The notes under the pieces were generated by a model, which saw nothing but the letters and a program-made list of their open reading frames with translations, made no database searches and was not told the DNA's origin. Of a stretch of DNA of 64,000 nt, positions 16,128-25,650 are shown in pieces. The translations under genes were made by a program, and so were the position numbers. The DNA lies in the NCBI RefSeq assembly GCF_000069785.1, contig NC_010528.1, positions 1,302,001 to 1,366,000 on the forward strand, in the 5' to 3' direction. Every line of letters begins with the position of its first letter. Within the stretch, counting starts at the first letter, position 1. Source of the stretch: Cupriavidus taiwanensis LMG 19424. Lineage in GTDB: Bacteria; Pseudomonadota; Gammaproteobacteria; Burkholderiales; Burkholderiaceae.

Positions 16128-17516
16128 ATGACCCTGATTGCCCTCAATGCCGACGTCCTCGTGACCATGGATGCGCAACGCCGCGAGATCCGCGACGGTG
16201 CGCTGGTCGCCGAGGGCCCCGCCGTGCAATGGGTCGGCCCCACCGCGGAACTGCCGCCGCAATACCGGCGCATGGTCGACGACGGCAGCGCGCAGGTGCT
16301 CGACATGCGCGGCCGCGTGGTCACGCCCGGGCTGGTCAACACGCACCATCACATGTACCAGAGCCTGACGCGCGCGGTGCCGGCGGCGCAGGATGCCGAG
16401 CTGTTCTCGTGGCTGACCAACCTGTACATGCTGTGGTCGCACCTGACGCCGGAAATGATCGCGGTGTCGACCAAGACCGCGATGGCCGAGCTGATGCTGT
16501 CAGGTTGCACCACCACCAGCGACCACCTCTACCTGTTTCCCAATGGCTCGCGCCTGGACGATTCGATCGCCGCGGCGCAGGAGATGGGCATGCGCTTCCA
16601 TGCCGCGCGCGGCTCGATGAGCGTGGGCCGCAGCAAGGGCGGGTTGCCGCCGGACGTGGTGGTGGAAGACGAGGCGGCCATCCTGCGCGACAGCCAGCGC
16701 CTGGTGGAGCAGTACCACGACAGCGCGCGCCACGCGATGCTGCGCGTGGTGCTGGCGCCGTGCTCGCCGTTCTCGGTATCGCGCGACCTGATGCGCGAGT
16801 CGGCGGTGATGGCGCGGCACTACGGCGTGTCGCTGCATACGCACCTGGCCGAGAACGACAACGACATCGCCTATTCGCGCGAGAAGTTCGGCCTGACGCC
16901 GGCGCAGTATGCCGAGGACCTGGGCTGGGTCGGGCACGATGTGTGGCACGCGCACTGCGTCAAGCTGGACGACGAGGGCATCGCACTGTTCGCGCGGACC
17001 GGCACCGGCGTGGCGCATTGCCCGTGCTCGAACATGCGGCTGGCATCGGGCATTGCGCCGGTGCGTGCGATGCGCGATGCGGGGGTGCCGGTGGGTCTGG
17101 GCGTGGACGGCAGCGCGTCGAACGACGGCGCGCATATGCTGGGCGAGGCGCGCCAGGCCATGCTGCTGCAGCGGGTGGGCTACGGTCCGGCCGCGATGAG
17201 CGCGCGCGAGGCGCTGGAAATCGCCACGCTGGGCGGCGCGCGCGTGCTCAACCGCGACGATATCGGCGCGCTGGCACCGGGCATGTCGGCGGACTTCGTT
17301 GCCTTCGACATGTCATCGGTCGGCTATGCCGGCGCCGGCCATGACCCGGTGGCAGCGCTGGTGTTCTGCACGCCGGCCAATGTCGCGGCCAGCGTGATCA
17401 ATGGCAGGGAAGTGGTGCGCGACGGCGAGCTGCTCACGGCCGACTTGCCCGCGGTGCTGCTGCGCCATCGCGCGCTGGCGCGCACGCTGTTCGAACGGGC
17501 CAGCGTCGGCGCGTGA
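16128..17516 (+). CDS. 8-oxoguanine deaminase (amidohydrolase superfamily)
   Basis: A 462-residue cytosine-deaminase-like amidohydrolase that converts 8-oxoguanine to uric acid, clearing oxidised purine bases. Metal ligands are visible in order: HHH in VNTHHHMYQS (about residue 70), HTHLAEND (H about 238), the WHAHC strand, and the aspartate in GLGVDGSASND. The specificity segment MSVGRSKGGLPPDVVVEDEA is the type I associate with 8-oxoguanine deaminases rather than atrazine or guanine deaminases. GAAGGAA lies 8 bp upstream of the ATG. A LysR gene precedes it and a tRNA-Lys on the opposite strand follows. The substrate is assigned by motif, not proven. Confidence 0.85.
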   Translation: MTLIALNADVLVTMDAQRREIRDGALVAEGPAVQWVGPTAELPPQYRRMVDDGSAQVLDMRGRVVTPGLVNTHHHMYQSLTRAVPAAQDAELFSWLTNLYMLWSHLTPEMIAVSTKTAMAELMLSGCTTTSDHLYLFPNGSRLDDSIAAAQEMGMRFHAARGSMSVGRSKGGLPPDVVVEDEAAILRDSQRLVEQYHDSARHAMLRVVLAPCSPFSVSRDLMRESAVMARHYGVSLHTHLAENDNDIAYSREKFGLTPAQYAEDLGWVGHDVWHAHCVKLDDEGIALFARTGTGVAHCPCSNMRLASGIAPVRAMRDAGVPVGLGVDGSASNDGAHMLGEARQAMLLQRVGYGPAAMSAREALEIATLGGARVLNRDDIGALAPGMSADFVAFDMSSVGYAGAGHDPVAALVFCTPANVAASVINGREVVRDGELLTADLPAVLLRHRALARTLFERASVGA

Positions 17517-17575
17517 CGCAATGCGGTGCGGCGGGGGCGGTGCCTCTGCCGTAACGGATCGGTCCGGGCCGTCCA

Positions 17576-17614
17576 AAGCAAAAGGCCGGAAGCATTGCTG
17601 CTTCCGGCCTTTTT
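17576..17614 (-). terminator. Rho-independent terminator of tRNA-Lys copy 2
   Basis: A 14-bp stem AAAAGGCCGGAAGC/GCTTCCGGCCTTTT lies 9 bp after the tRNA end. It is symmetrical, so it may also stop the deaminase transcript from the other side. Confidence 0.88.
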
Positions 17615-17622
17615 GTATTCGC

Positions 17623-17698
17623 TGGTGGGGCGTGAGTGACTCGAACACTCGACCTACGGATTAAGAGTCCGCTGCTCTACCAACTGAGCTAACGCCCC
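17623..17698 (-). tRNA. tRNA-Lys (anticodon CTT), copy 2
   Basis: 76 nt, identical to copy 1 with an encoded CCA end. Flanking identity continues only about 9 bp on the 5' side. Confidence 0.96.
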
Positions 17699-17711
17699 AA
17701 CGAAGAACGAG

Positions 17712-17739
17712 ATTTTAGCATGATTTCCGGCGCTGTCAA
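17712..17739 (-). promoter_or_regulatory. Promoter of tRNA-Lys copy 2
   Basis: The minus strand has consensus TTGACA and TAAAAT separated by 16 bp, just upstream of the tRNA. It is much stronger than the promoter of copy 1. Confidence 0.75.
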
Positions 17740-17925
17740 TTGCCTGGCGCAATTGCCATGGCAATCTATGCGAACGCGCCCCGCGTGCGAAGGGGGTGGG
17801 CGACGGAACCGAACGGCGGTCGCGGTGGTCTTCCGAATGAACCCTGTCGCATAGGGTTCTACTCATACGATTTTGCCGGAGCCATGTTAGGATGTTTCTC
17901 CACTTGCATATGGAGGGCTGCACCG

Positions 17926-18189
17926 ATGGATATCAAATTCCAAGAGCAAGAGCGCTATGACATCAATAACGAAGGCTTGTTGTTCCAGGCACTTGTCAAT
18001 GGCGAGAAGGTGACTTGCGTGGTGACACGCGAAGCACTGTGGGAAGGTTTCAGCGCCGATCAGGTGCTGTCACTCGAAGAAGCATTCCGCGCCGGCCGCG
18101 AAACCATCGAACGCGCCGCCGTGGTGCTGATCGAACAGGGCGCGCCGCAGCCTATCGTCGTCAAGCGCGCCCACGTGGCGCCGATCTGA
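17926..18189 (+). CDS. DUF1488 family protein
   Basis: An 87-residue cytoplasmic protein with GGAGGG about 9 bp before ATG. It shows the DUF1488 pattern: MDIKFQEQERYDINNEGLLF, then VNGEKVTCVVTREALWEGF and a helical C-terminus ending AVVLIEQGAPQPIVVK. Members are common in Burkholderiales, with no established function. It stands alone between tRNA-Lys and the SulP transporter. Confidence 0.85.
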   Translation: MDIKFQEQERYDINNEGLLFQALVNGEKVTCVVTREALWEGFSADQVLSLEEAFRAGRETIERAAVVLIEQGAPQPIVVKRAHVAPI

Positions 18190-18370
18190 TGCGGATGGAT
18201 GCCCCGGCCAGCCCCAGGCAAGCCGCGGGCGCCCGTCTGACATCAGGGTTCAGAGCATAGGCCGTCCGGCCTTGCTTGCCAGCCGGTGCCGCCGGCGCAG
18301 GCAATTCCCAGTTTCTTCCGTTTTTTTGCCGCCGTGACCGTGGCGAAGCGCGCCTGTGCGGGCGCTCCGC

Positions 18371-20164
18371 TCAAGGCTGCGCGGACGCTGCCGGCGCTGC
18401 CGTGGCGCCCGGCCGCGACGCGCATTCCTCGAAGAGGCGCACCGTGCAGCCGGCGCAGACTTCCGGCGACAGCTGTCCGATGATGGTGTGCAGCGCCTGC
18501 CGCTTGGTCGGGAAGACATGGTCGGCGCCGAGCTTGTCGGTGAAGCCGGTCTGCGCCCAGGTCTGCAACACCTGGGTGCGCGGACGGTGGAAGTAGAGGT
18601 CGCCGCCGAGCGCGCGGCGCTCGCTCAGCTCGTATTCCCACATTTCCGCGCCGGCGAGGTCGATGAAATTCATGCTCTTGGTCATCGCCAGCAGGTGGGT
18701 CTGCCCGGCATTGACGGTGCGCAGCCAGTGCAGGCGGTCGGTCACGTATTGCACCGCGCCGAAGTAGATCGCCCCCTCCATGCGCAGCAGCTTGAGCTGC
18801 GGGCATTCCGGCTGCGGACGGCGCAATTCGTCCAGCGGCGTGAAGCGCCGGCCCGGGTCGTCGGCATCCGGCACCAGGCTGCGCACCGCGGGGCGCGAGG
18901 TGCGGTACAGGTAGGCCACCAGCGACAGCACGGTCCCGAGCAGCACCGCCATTTCCAGCCGGATCACCAGCGTGGCGGCAAAGGTGCCGATGGCGATCGC
19001 GAACTCTGTGCGGCTGAGCGTGAAGATGCGGCGCAGCCGCGCGATGTCGAGCAGGCCCCACGCCACGAGCAGCAGCATCGCCGCGATCGCCGCCATCGGG
19101 ATCTGCGCCAGCAGCGGCGCGCTGACCGCGACCAGCGCCACCAGCCACAACGCAGAGAATACGCTCGCCAGCGGCGTGCGCGCGCCGGCCTCGAAGTTGG
19201 GCACCGAGCGGTTGAGCGAGCCGCAGGAGATATAGCCCGAGAAGAAGCCGCCAGCGATATTCGACAGGCCCTGGCCGATGAACTCGCGGTTGGCATCGAT
19301 ATGCTGGCCGGAGCGCAACGCCACCGCCTTGGCGATCGAGATCGACTGGCCCAGCGCGACGATGGTCAGCGCCGCGGCGATGCCGAGCAGGTCGGGCAGC
19401 TTGCGCCAGTCCACGTCCGGCACCTGGAAGTGCGGCAGTGCCGACGGAATCGGCCCGACGACGTTGACGTGGTGGCCGCCAGCCTGGTTCAGCCAGAGCG
19501 CCACGCCATAGCCGGCCAGCAGGCCCAGCAGCATGAACGGCAGGCGCCGCCACAGCCGCTTGCACAGCAGCGTCACCGCCAGCGTGACGGCGCCGACCAT
19601 GGCCGCGTCCCAGTTGATGGTGCCGGCATGCTCGAACAGGTGGCGCAACACGCCGAATGCGCTGGTACCGGTCGGCACTGACAGGCCGAACAGGTCCTTC
19701 AGCGCGTACAGGCCGATCAGCGTCGCCGCGCCGCAAGTAAAGCCGAGCAGCACCGACGGCGAAATAAAGTTGGCCAGCGAGCCCAGCCGCAGCGTGCCCA
19801 CTGCGAGCTGCATCACGCCCACCACGATGGTGACCGCCAGCGCCAGGCCGATATAGGCCGGGCTGCCCGCGAAGGCGAGCGGGCTCAGCATCGCGAACAG
19901 TGCCAGCGAGTTGGCGTTGGTCGGTCCTGACATGACGTGCCAGCTGGACCCGAACAGCGCCGCCACGATACACGGCACCACCGCGCTGTAGATGCCGTAT
20001 TGCGGCGGCAGGCCGGCGAGCGTGGCGAACGCGACGCCCTGCGGCAATACCAGCACGGCTCCGAGCAGTCCCGCCACCAGGTCGGCGCGTAGCGTGGTCG
20101 GGTCGACGCGCTGGCTCCATGGGAACAGGCGCGGCAGCAGGGATCCGGTGGTTGGCGCTGGCAT
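18371..20164 (-). CDS. SulP-family anion transporter with STAS domain
   Basis: A 597-residue inner-membrane transporter. About 10-12 membrane segments cover residues 25-430. Signature regions are DLVAGLLGAVLVLPQGVAFA, LPPQYGIYSAVVPCIVAALF, VMSGPTNANSLALFAMLSPL and EFIGQGLSNIAGGFFSGYIS. A cytoplasmic STAS domain follows (about residues 460-570, LLRMEGAIYFGAVQYV). The family moves sulfate, bicarbonate or C4-dicarboxylates, and the substrate is not readable here. ATG at 20164 is preferred to the TTG two codons earlier. It lies 20 bp downstream of a MarR gene and is probably co-transcribed with it. Confidence 0.92.
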   Translation of the reverse strand: MPAPTTGSLLPRLFPWSQRVDPTTLRADLVAGLLGAVLVLPQGVAFATLAGLPPQYGIYSAVVPCIVAALFGSSWHVMSGPTNANSLALFAMLSPLAFAGSPAYIGLALAVTIVVGVMQLAVGTLRLGSLANFISPSVLLGFTCGAATLIGLYALKDLFGLSVPTGTSAFGVLRHLFEHAGTINWDAAMVGAVTLAVTLLCKRLWRRLPFMLLGLLAGYGVALWLNQAGGHHVNVVGPIPSALPHFQVPDVDWRKLPDLLGIAAALTIVALGQSISIAKAVALRSGQHIDANREFIGQGLSNIAGGFFSGYISCGSLNRSVPNFEAGARTPLASVFSALWLVALVAVSAPLLAQIPMAAIAAMLLLVAWGLLDIARLRRIFTLSRTEFAIAIGTFAATLVIRLEMAVLLGTVLSLVAYLYRTSRPAVRSLVPDADDPGRRFTPLDELRRPQPECPQLKLLRMEGAIYFGAVQYVTDRLHWLRTVNAGQTHLLAMTKSMNFIDLAGAEMWEYELSERRALGGDLYFHRPRTQVLQTWAQTGFTDKLGADHVFPTKRQALHTIIGQLSPEVCAGCTVRLFEECASRPGATAAPAASAQP

Positions 20165-20184
20165 CGGCAATCGAACGGGAAGGG

Positions 20185-20730
20185 CTAGCCCTCTTCGCCG
20201 CCGCGGCCGGACGGCGGCAGGGCGGCCGTGGTCGGCGTGGACGGCGCAGGTTCGGGCGGGACCGGTGCGGGCGGGACCGGTGCCTGAGTAGCGCCCAGGC
20301 CGGACAGCATGGCGTCAAGCGCGCCATAGATACCGGCCAGCCGCGCTTCGCCCAGCTGCTGCGCGAGCTGCTGGTAGCGGGCGTCGATCAGGGGTTCCAT
20401 CCGGGCGATGACGTCGCGCGCGGCGGCCGTCAGGTTGACCAGCTGGCGGCGCTGGTCGGTGGCAGAGCGCGTGCGTTCCACCAGTCCGGCGTCTTCCATG
20501 CCCGCCAGCATGCGGGTCAGGCTGGGGCTCAGGATCAGGCAGGCCTCGGCGAGCTGGTTCGGCTCCATCGGGCCGCGCTCGTTGAGCGTGCGCAGTACGC
20601 GCCATTGCTGCTCGGTCACGCCGAACTGCCGCAGGATCGGCCGGAAGCCGGCCAGCAACGCTTCGCGCGCTTGCAGCAGCAGGTGAGGGAGATTGCGATG
20701 GCGAAACATGGCCTGGCTGGGAGGGCTCAT
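20185..20730 (-). CDS. MarR-family regulator, HpaR-like
   Basis: A 181-residue MarR regulator. Residues 10-140 resemble the homoprotocatechuate regulator HpaR: RHRNLPHLLLQAREALLAGF, VTEQQWRVLRTLNERGP, then SPSLTRMLAGMEDAGLVERT. The C-terminal 35 residues form a proline-rich tail (VPPAPVPPEPAPSTPTTAA), which is unusual for the family. No homoprotocatechuate genes are near; it is followed by sulP, so control of that transporter is more likely in this setting. Confidence 0.85.
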   Translation of the reverse strand: MSPPSQAMFRHRNLPHLLLQAREALLAGFRPILRQFGVTEQQWRVLRTLNERGPMEPNQLAEACLILSPSLTRMLAGMEDAGLVERTRSATDQRRQLVNLTAAARDVIARMEPLIDARYQQLAQQLGEARLAGIYGALDAMLSGLGATQAPVPPAPVPPEPAPSTPTTAALPPSGRGGEEG

Positions 20731-20839
20731 GCCCGCAGTGTAGCGGGCACGGCTGCGCGGAGCGAGCGGGGCTTGCCCGGGCTTGCCTGAACCGGCGACT
20801 GGCGCCAGCGTGGCTGCCGCGGGCGCCAGTCGCGGCGTG

Positions 20840-21670
20840 TCAGGCGCAGTGCAGCGTCGCGACCACCGGCGTGTGGTCGGATGGCTGCTCCCACGTGCGC
20901 GGCACCCGGTCGATCACGCAGGCGGTGCACTGCTCCGCCAGCGCCGGCGACAGCAGGATATGGTCGATGCGCAGCCCGGCATTGCGCCGGAACGCCAGCA
21001 TGCGGTAGTCCCACCACGAGAACGCCTTCTCCGGCTGTTCGAACTTGCGGAACGCATCGGCCAGGCCCAGTTCGAGCAGCGCGGCAAAGGCGGCGCGCTC
21101 CGGCGGCGAGACCAGGTTCTGGCCTTCCCACTTGGCCGGATCGTGCACGTCGCGGTCTTCCGGCGCGATATTGAAGTCGCCCAGCAGCGCCAGCCGCGGG
21201 TGGCGCGCCATTTCCTCGCGCAGCCACGCGGTCATCGCTTCCAGCCATTGCAGCTTGTAGGCGAACTTGTCCGAGTCGAGCGACTGCCCGTTGGGGAAGT
21301 AGGCGCAGACCAGGCGCAGGTCGCCATACGTCGCGGCGATTACGCGCTGCTGCGCGTCCTCGAAGCCGGGGATGTTGCGCACCACGTCGACGGGACCGGG
21401 CATGCTCGCGTCGCGCGCCAGGATGGCGACGCCGTTGTACGTCTTCTGGCCGGTGTAGATGCTGTGGAAACCGGCATTTTCCAGTTCGGCCAGCGGGTAC
21501 TTGTCGTCGGGCAGCTTCAGTTCCTGCAGGCACAGCGCGTCGATCGGCGCGCCGGCCTGCTCTTGCTCGGCCAGCCACTGCAGCACCTGCGGCAGTCGCA
21601 CCTTCAGCGAGTTGACGTTCCAGCTGGCAATGCGCAGCGGGCCCTGGCCCGGCAGTCCCGTTGCGCTCAT
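20840..21670 (-). CDS. xth: Exodeoxyribonuclease III / AP endonuclease
   Basis: A 276-residue enzyme of the exonuclease III family that cuts DNA at abasic sites and removes 3' blocks in base-excision repair. The motifs are LRIASWNVNSLKVRLPQVL, CLQELKLPDDKYP (metal-binding Glu), VCAYFPNGQ, LALLGDFNIAPEDRDVHDP and the terminal IDHILLS ... SDHTPVVATL with the catalytic histidine. Its ATG overlaps the prlC stop codon (ATGA), so the two are translationally coupled. This pairing with a peptidase gene seems to be one of convenience. Confidence 0.94.
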   Translation of the reverse strand: MSATGLPGQGPLRIASWNVNSLKVRLPQVLQWLAEQEQAGAPIDALCLQELKLPDDKYPLAELENAGFHSIYTGQKTYNGVAILARDASMPGPVDVVRNIPGFEDAQQRVIAATYGDLRLVCAYFPNGQSLDSDKFAYKLQWLEAMTAWLREEMARHPRLALLGDFNIAPEDRDVHDPAKWEGQNLVSPPERAAFAALLELGLADAFRKFEQPEKAFSWWDYRMLAFRRNAGLRIDHILLSPALAEQCTACVIDRVPRTWEQPSDHTPVVATLHCA

Positions 21671-23751
21671 GCCGCCATCCCGCCGTGGCGCAGCAGCGCG
21701 TCGATCTGCGGCGCGCGGCCGCGGAACGCCACGAACGAGTCCATCGCCGGGCGGCTGCCGCCCACCGACAGGATCTCGCGCTGGTAGCGCGCGCCGGTTT
21801 CGCTGTCCAGCACCGTGCCCGACAGCTGCGCGGCTTCCTCGAACGCCGCGTAGACGTCGGCCGACAGCACTTCGGCCCACTTGTAGCTGTAGTAACCCGC
21901 GGCATAGCCGCCGGCGAAGATATGGCTGAAGGTGTTTGGCCAGCGCGACAGCGGATGCTGCGGCACCACGTGCACACGGTCGTTGATCTGGCGCGACAGC
22001 TCCAGCACCGAGGTGGCGCCGGCCGGATCGAAATCGGTATGCAGGTGCATGTCGAACGACGAGAACACGATCTGGCGCAGCGTCATCATGCCGTTCTGGA
22101 AGTTCTTCGCCGCCAGCATGCGGTCGAACAGTGCGCGCGGCAGCGGCTCTCCGGTGTCGACGTGCTGCGTCATGCCGGTCAGCACTTCGTACTCCCAGCA
22201 GAAGTTCTCCATGAACTGCGACGGCAGCTCCACCGCATCCCATTCCACGCCGTTGATGCCCGACACGCCCAGCTCACCCACCTGCGTCAGCATGTGGTGC
22301 AGGCCGTGGCCGAACTCGTGGAACAGCGTGATGACTTCATCGTGGGTGAACAGCGCGGGCTTGCCGCCGACCGGCGCCGAGAAATTGCAGGTCAGGTAGG
22401 CCACCGGCGTCTGCACTCCGCCATGCTCGAGCACCTTGCGCCCGCGTGCATCGTCCATCCAGGCGCCGCCGCGCTTGCCTTCGCGCGCGTACAGGTCGAT
22501 GTAGAACTGGGCCAGCAGCGTGCCATCGGGGGTGCTGACGCGGAAGAAACGCGCGTCCGGATGCCAGGTCTGCGCCTGCTCGGGCTGGATGCTCACCGAG
22601 AACAGCTTCTGCACCACGCCGAACAGGCCTTCCAGCACCTTGGCTTCCGGGAAATACTGCTTGACCTCGTGTTCGGAGAACGCGTAGCGCTGCTGGCGCA
22701 GCTTCTCCGAGGCATAGGCAACGTCCCACGGCGCCAGTTCCGGCAGGCCCAGCTCGGCCGCGGCGAAGGCCTTCAGCTCGGCCCAGTCCTGTTCGGCATA
22801 GGGGCGCGCCTTGACCGCCAGTTCGTCGAGGAACTTGAGCACCTCGGCCGGCGACTCGGCCATCTTCGGCACCAGCGAGACTTCGCCATAGCACTGGTAG
22901 CCCAGCACCTGCGCCTCTTCGCGGCGCAGCGCCAGCTGCTCGCGCATATTGGCGGTGTTGTCCCAGTCGGCCTGGCCCTGGCCGTATTGCGGCCCGAGCT
23001 CGGACGCGCGCGTGACGTTGGCTTCGTACAGGGTCTGGCGCAGCGCGCGGTCGTCCGCGTACTGCAGCACGGGAAAGTACGAGGGGAAGTGCAGCGTGAA
23101 CTTCCAGCCGGCCTTGCCATCCTTTTCCGCGGCGTGGCGGGCGGCTTCGCGGACATCGTCGGGCAGGCCGGACAGGCGCGCCTCGTCTTCGATGATCAGC
23201 GCGTATGCGTTGGTGGCGTCGAGCACGTGGTCGGAGAAGGCCTTGGACAGCTGGGCCTGTTGCTCCTGGATCTCGGCAAAGCGGGGCTTCTTGTCCTCGG
23301 GCAGCTCGGCGCCCCCCAGGCGGAAGCCGCGCAGCTCGTTCTCGATCAGCTGGTGGCGCGCCGCGCTCATGCCGGCAAACGCCGGGCTGGCCGCAAGCGC
23401 CTTGTATTTGTCGTACAGCGCCAGGCTCTGGCCGAGCGAGGACCAGAACTCGGTCATGCGCGGCAGGTTCTCGGCATGTGCCTGGCGCAGCTCGGGCGTA
23501 TCGGCCACGGCGCTCAGGTGGCTGACCACGCCCCAGGCGCGTCCCAGCGGCTCGGTGGCGGCTTCGAGCGCCTGCACGGCGTTGGCCCAGTCGGCCGGCG
23601 TAGCCGGGTCCTCGGCGCGGGCGACGGCCTGTTGCGCGCGTTCCAGCAGCACGTCGAGCGCGGGGCTGATGTGCTCCGGCCGGATCTCGGCAAAGCGGGG
23701 CAGGTCGGAAAAGTCCAGCAGCGGATTGGTAGCGTTGGCGGCGTGGTCCAT
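21667..23751 (-). CDS. prlC: Oligopeptidase A (M3 metallopeptidase)
   Basis: A 694-residue cytosolic zinc peptidase that degrades oligopeptides, including cleaved signal peptides. It has full M3 length. The zinc motif is TLFHEFGHGLHHML (HEFGH), with the third ligand Glu in the following helix (FMENFCWEYEVL). Upstream regions RPYAEQDWAELKAFA and LYAREGKRGGAWMDDARG are characteristic. ATG at 23751 follows GAGAA. It overlaps the exonuclease gene by 4 bp, and folD lies 113 bp upstream on the same strand. Confidence 0.95.
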   Translation of the reverse strand: MDHAANATNPLLDFSDLPRFAEIRPEHISPALDVLLERAQQAVARAEDPATPADWANAVQALEAATEPLGRAWGVVSHLSAVADTPELRQAHAENLPRMTEFWSSLGQSLALYDKYKALAASPAFAGMSAARHQLIENELRGFRLGGAELPEDKKPRFAEIQEQQAQLSKAFSDHVLDATNAYALIIEDEARLSGLPDDVREAARHAAEKDGKAGWKFTLHFPSYFPVLQYADDRALRQTLYEANVTRASELGPQYGQGQADWDNTANMREQLALRREEAQVLGYQCYGEVSLVPKMAESPAEVLKFLDELAVKARPYAEQDWAELKAFAAAELGLPELAPWDVAYASEKLRQQRYAFSEHEVKQYFPEAKVLEGLFGVVQKLFSVSIQPEQAQTWHPDARFFRVSTPDGTLLAQFYIDLYAREGKRGGAWMDDARGRKVLEHGGVQTPVAYLTCNFSAPVGGKPALFTHDEVITLFHEFGHGLHHMLTQVGELGVSGINGVEWDAVELPSQFMENFCWEYEVLTGMTQHVDTGEPLPRALFDRMLAAKNFQNGMMTLRQIVFSSFDMHLHTDFDPAGATSVLELSRQINDRVHVVPQHPLSRWPNTFSHIFAGGYAAGYYSYKWAEVLSADVYAAFEEAAQLSGTVLDSETGARYQREILSVGGSRPAMDSFVAFRGRAPQIDALLRHGGMAA

Positions 23752-23864
23752 GGCGTGTTCTCGGTTGGCTGGTCCTGGAGGCAATATTCCCGCAAATGGG
23801 GCCGGGGCGGCGGATTTTCCAGTGCCCCGGGTGGCGCATCGGGCGCCGGCGGCAAGCCGCGGGA

Positions 23865-24716
23865 TCAGCCCGCGGCGCGCTCGGCGGCTTCCAGCGTGTT
23901 GATCAGCAGCATGGTGATGGTCATCGGCCCCACCCCGCCAGGCACCGGCGTGATGTAGCCGGCGACTTCGCGCACGCCGGCGAAGTCGACGTCGCCGCAC
24001 AGCTTGCCATGGTCGTCGCGGTTCATGCCGACATCGATCACTACCGCGCCGGGCTTGACCATGTCGGCCGTGATCAGGTTGCGCTTGCCGACCGCGGCCA
24101 CCACCACGTCGGCGTCGCGGGTGTGGGCGCCGATATCGCGGGTCTTGCTGTTGCAGATGGTGACGGTGGCGCCGCCCTGCAGCAGCAGCATCGCCATCGG
24201 CTTGCCGACGATGTTGGACGCGCCCACCACCACGGCGCGCGCGCCGCGCAGCGGGTACTGGATCGATTCCAGCATCTTCATGCAGCCATAGGGCGTACAC
24301 GGGCGGAACAGCGGGGCGCCGGTCATCAGCGCGCCGGCGTTGGCGACATGGAAGCCGTCGACGTCCTTTTCGGGCGCGATCGCTTCCAGCACCTTGTGGC
24401 TGTCGATGTGCTTGGGCAGCGGCAGCTGCACCAGGATGCCGTGGATACGGGGATCGCGGTTGAGTTCGTCGATCCGGGCCAGCAGGTCGGCCTCGGACAG
24501 GTCGGCCGGATAGCGGTCCAGCGACGAATGGAAGCCGTTGTCCTCGCAGGCCTTGACCTTGTTGCGCACATAGACCTGGCTGGCCGGGTCTTCGCCCACC
24601 AGGACCACGGCCAGCCCGGGCTGGTGGCCGCGTTCGGTCAGGCGGGCGGCGCGCTGGGCGGCTTCGGAGCGGATTTGCTTGGCAAGGGCGTTGCCGTCGA
24701 TCAGTTGGGCAGGCAT
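23865..24716 (-). CDS. folD: Methylenetetrahydrofolate dehydrogenase/cyclohydrolase
   Basis: A 283-residue bifunctional enzyme interconverting 5,10-methylene-THF and 10-formyl-THF for purine and formyl-Met synthesis. Signatures are [16 protein letters not shown] with the catalytic Lys, [44 protein letters not shown] for NADP binding, and the end [20 protein letters not shown]. The start at MPAQLIDG (24716) is standard for the family; the longer upstream frame is not conserved-looking. It is possibly the first gene of folD-prlC-xth. Confidence 0.97.
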   Translation of the reverse strand: MPAQLIDGNALAKQIRSEAAQRAARLTERGHQPGLAVVLVGEDPASQVYVRNKVKACEDNGFHSSLDRYPADLSEADLLARIDELNRDPRIHGILVQLPLPKHIDSHKVLEAIAPEKDVDGFHVANAGALMTGAPLFRPCTPYGCMKMLESIQYPLRGARAVVVGASNIVGKPMAMLLLQGGATVTICNSKTRDIGAHTRDADVVVAAVGKRNLITADMVKPGAVVIDVGMNRDDHGKLCGDVDFAGVREVAGYITPVPGGVGPMTITMLLINTLEAAERAAG

Positions 24717-24873
24717 GGAGGCAGGGGGATGATGGCGAGAAGGTGGAGGCGCCGGCCGGCGCGGGCGCGCGGCGGGGCCAAAGGCGGAATTATAAAGGGT
24801 GCGCGCTGGCTGTCGCACGGAGCTTGACCGCCGACAGCCATCGCGCTGCCCCGGTACTGGTAGCATCGGCCGC

Positions 24874-25554
24874 ATGCCTACCGCGCTTGCCTCGACGCTG
24901 TCCGATCCGCTGCTGGTGCTGCTGTCCTTGTCGGGACTGCTGTGGGCGCTGACACGCCGGCCCTGGCGGCTGTTGCGCCGCGATGCGCTGCAGAATGCCT
25001 GGCTGGGCGCGATGCTGCTGGTGGCGCTGCTGTGGACGGTACGCGCGACGCTGGCCGGCGGCATGGTGATCCAGTTGCTGGGGGCCACGCTGATGGTGAC
25101 GCTGTTCGGGCTGCCGCTGGCGCTGCTGTCGCTGTTCGCCGCGGACGTGGTCTCGCTGCTGGGGCTGGAGTACCTGGCTGGGCACGGCTGGAGCCAGTTC
25201 GACTGGCCCGCACTATGGGGGCGCTATGTCTGGCTGGCGCTGCTGCCGGCGCTGGTCTCGGCGGGCCTGCACGCCGTGATGCGGCGCCTGCTGCCGCGCC
25301 ATCCCTTCGTCTTCATCCTCGGGCACGGCTATTTCGCGGCGGGGCTGGCCGCGCTCGCGGCGGGCGCGGCGCAGGCGGGCTGGCGCTTCCTGACGATGCC
25401 GGACCAGGCCCTGAGCCTTTCCGACACCCTGTTGGGGGCCGTTATCCTGGCCTTTGGCGAGGCGTTTCTCACCGGCATGCTGGTCGCGATCTTTGTGGTC
25501 TATCGGCCACAATGGGTGGTCACTTTCCGCGACGAAGACTACCTGGGCCGCTGA
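24874..25554 (+). CDS. Polytopic membrane protein, probable ECF-type (CbiM-like) transporter permease
   Basis: A 226-residue, very hydrophobic protein with about six membrane helices. It has a conserved-looking [20 protein letters not shown] segment (residues about 68-87) and [19 protein letters not shown]. The shape and this motif resemble the COG3235/energy-coupling-factor permease group, which is distantly related to cobalt/nickel CbiM. No energising ATPase or other ECF component is adjacent, so it may work alone or with distant partners. Substrate unknown. Divergent from folD. Confidence 0.6.
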   Translation: MPTALASTLSDPLLVLLSLSGLLWALTRRPWRLLRRDALQNAWLGAMLLVALLWTVRATLAGGMVIQLLGATLMVTLFGLPLALLSLFAADVVSLLGLEYLAGHGWSQFDWPALWGRYVWLALLPALVSAGLHAVMRRLLPRHPFVFILGHGYFAAGLAALAAGAAQAGWRFLTMPDQALSLSDTLLGAVILAFGEAFLTGMLVAIFVVYRPQWVVTFRDEDYLGR

Positions 25555-25650
25555 GCGGTGGCGCCGCCGGGCGCGGGCAAGCCATGCAGGGGACGCACAG
25601 CGGACCGTGCGGCCCGTGGCCGCACCAGGCTAGCGGGCAGCCGCAGCCGC

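Noticed and set aside
20185..20730. Inferring homoprotocatechuate degradation from the HpaR-like regulator
   Set aside because: No hpa catabolic genes are near; the neighbour is a SulP transporter.
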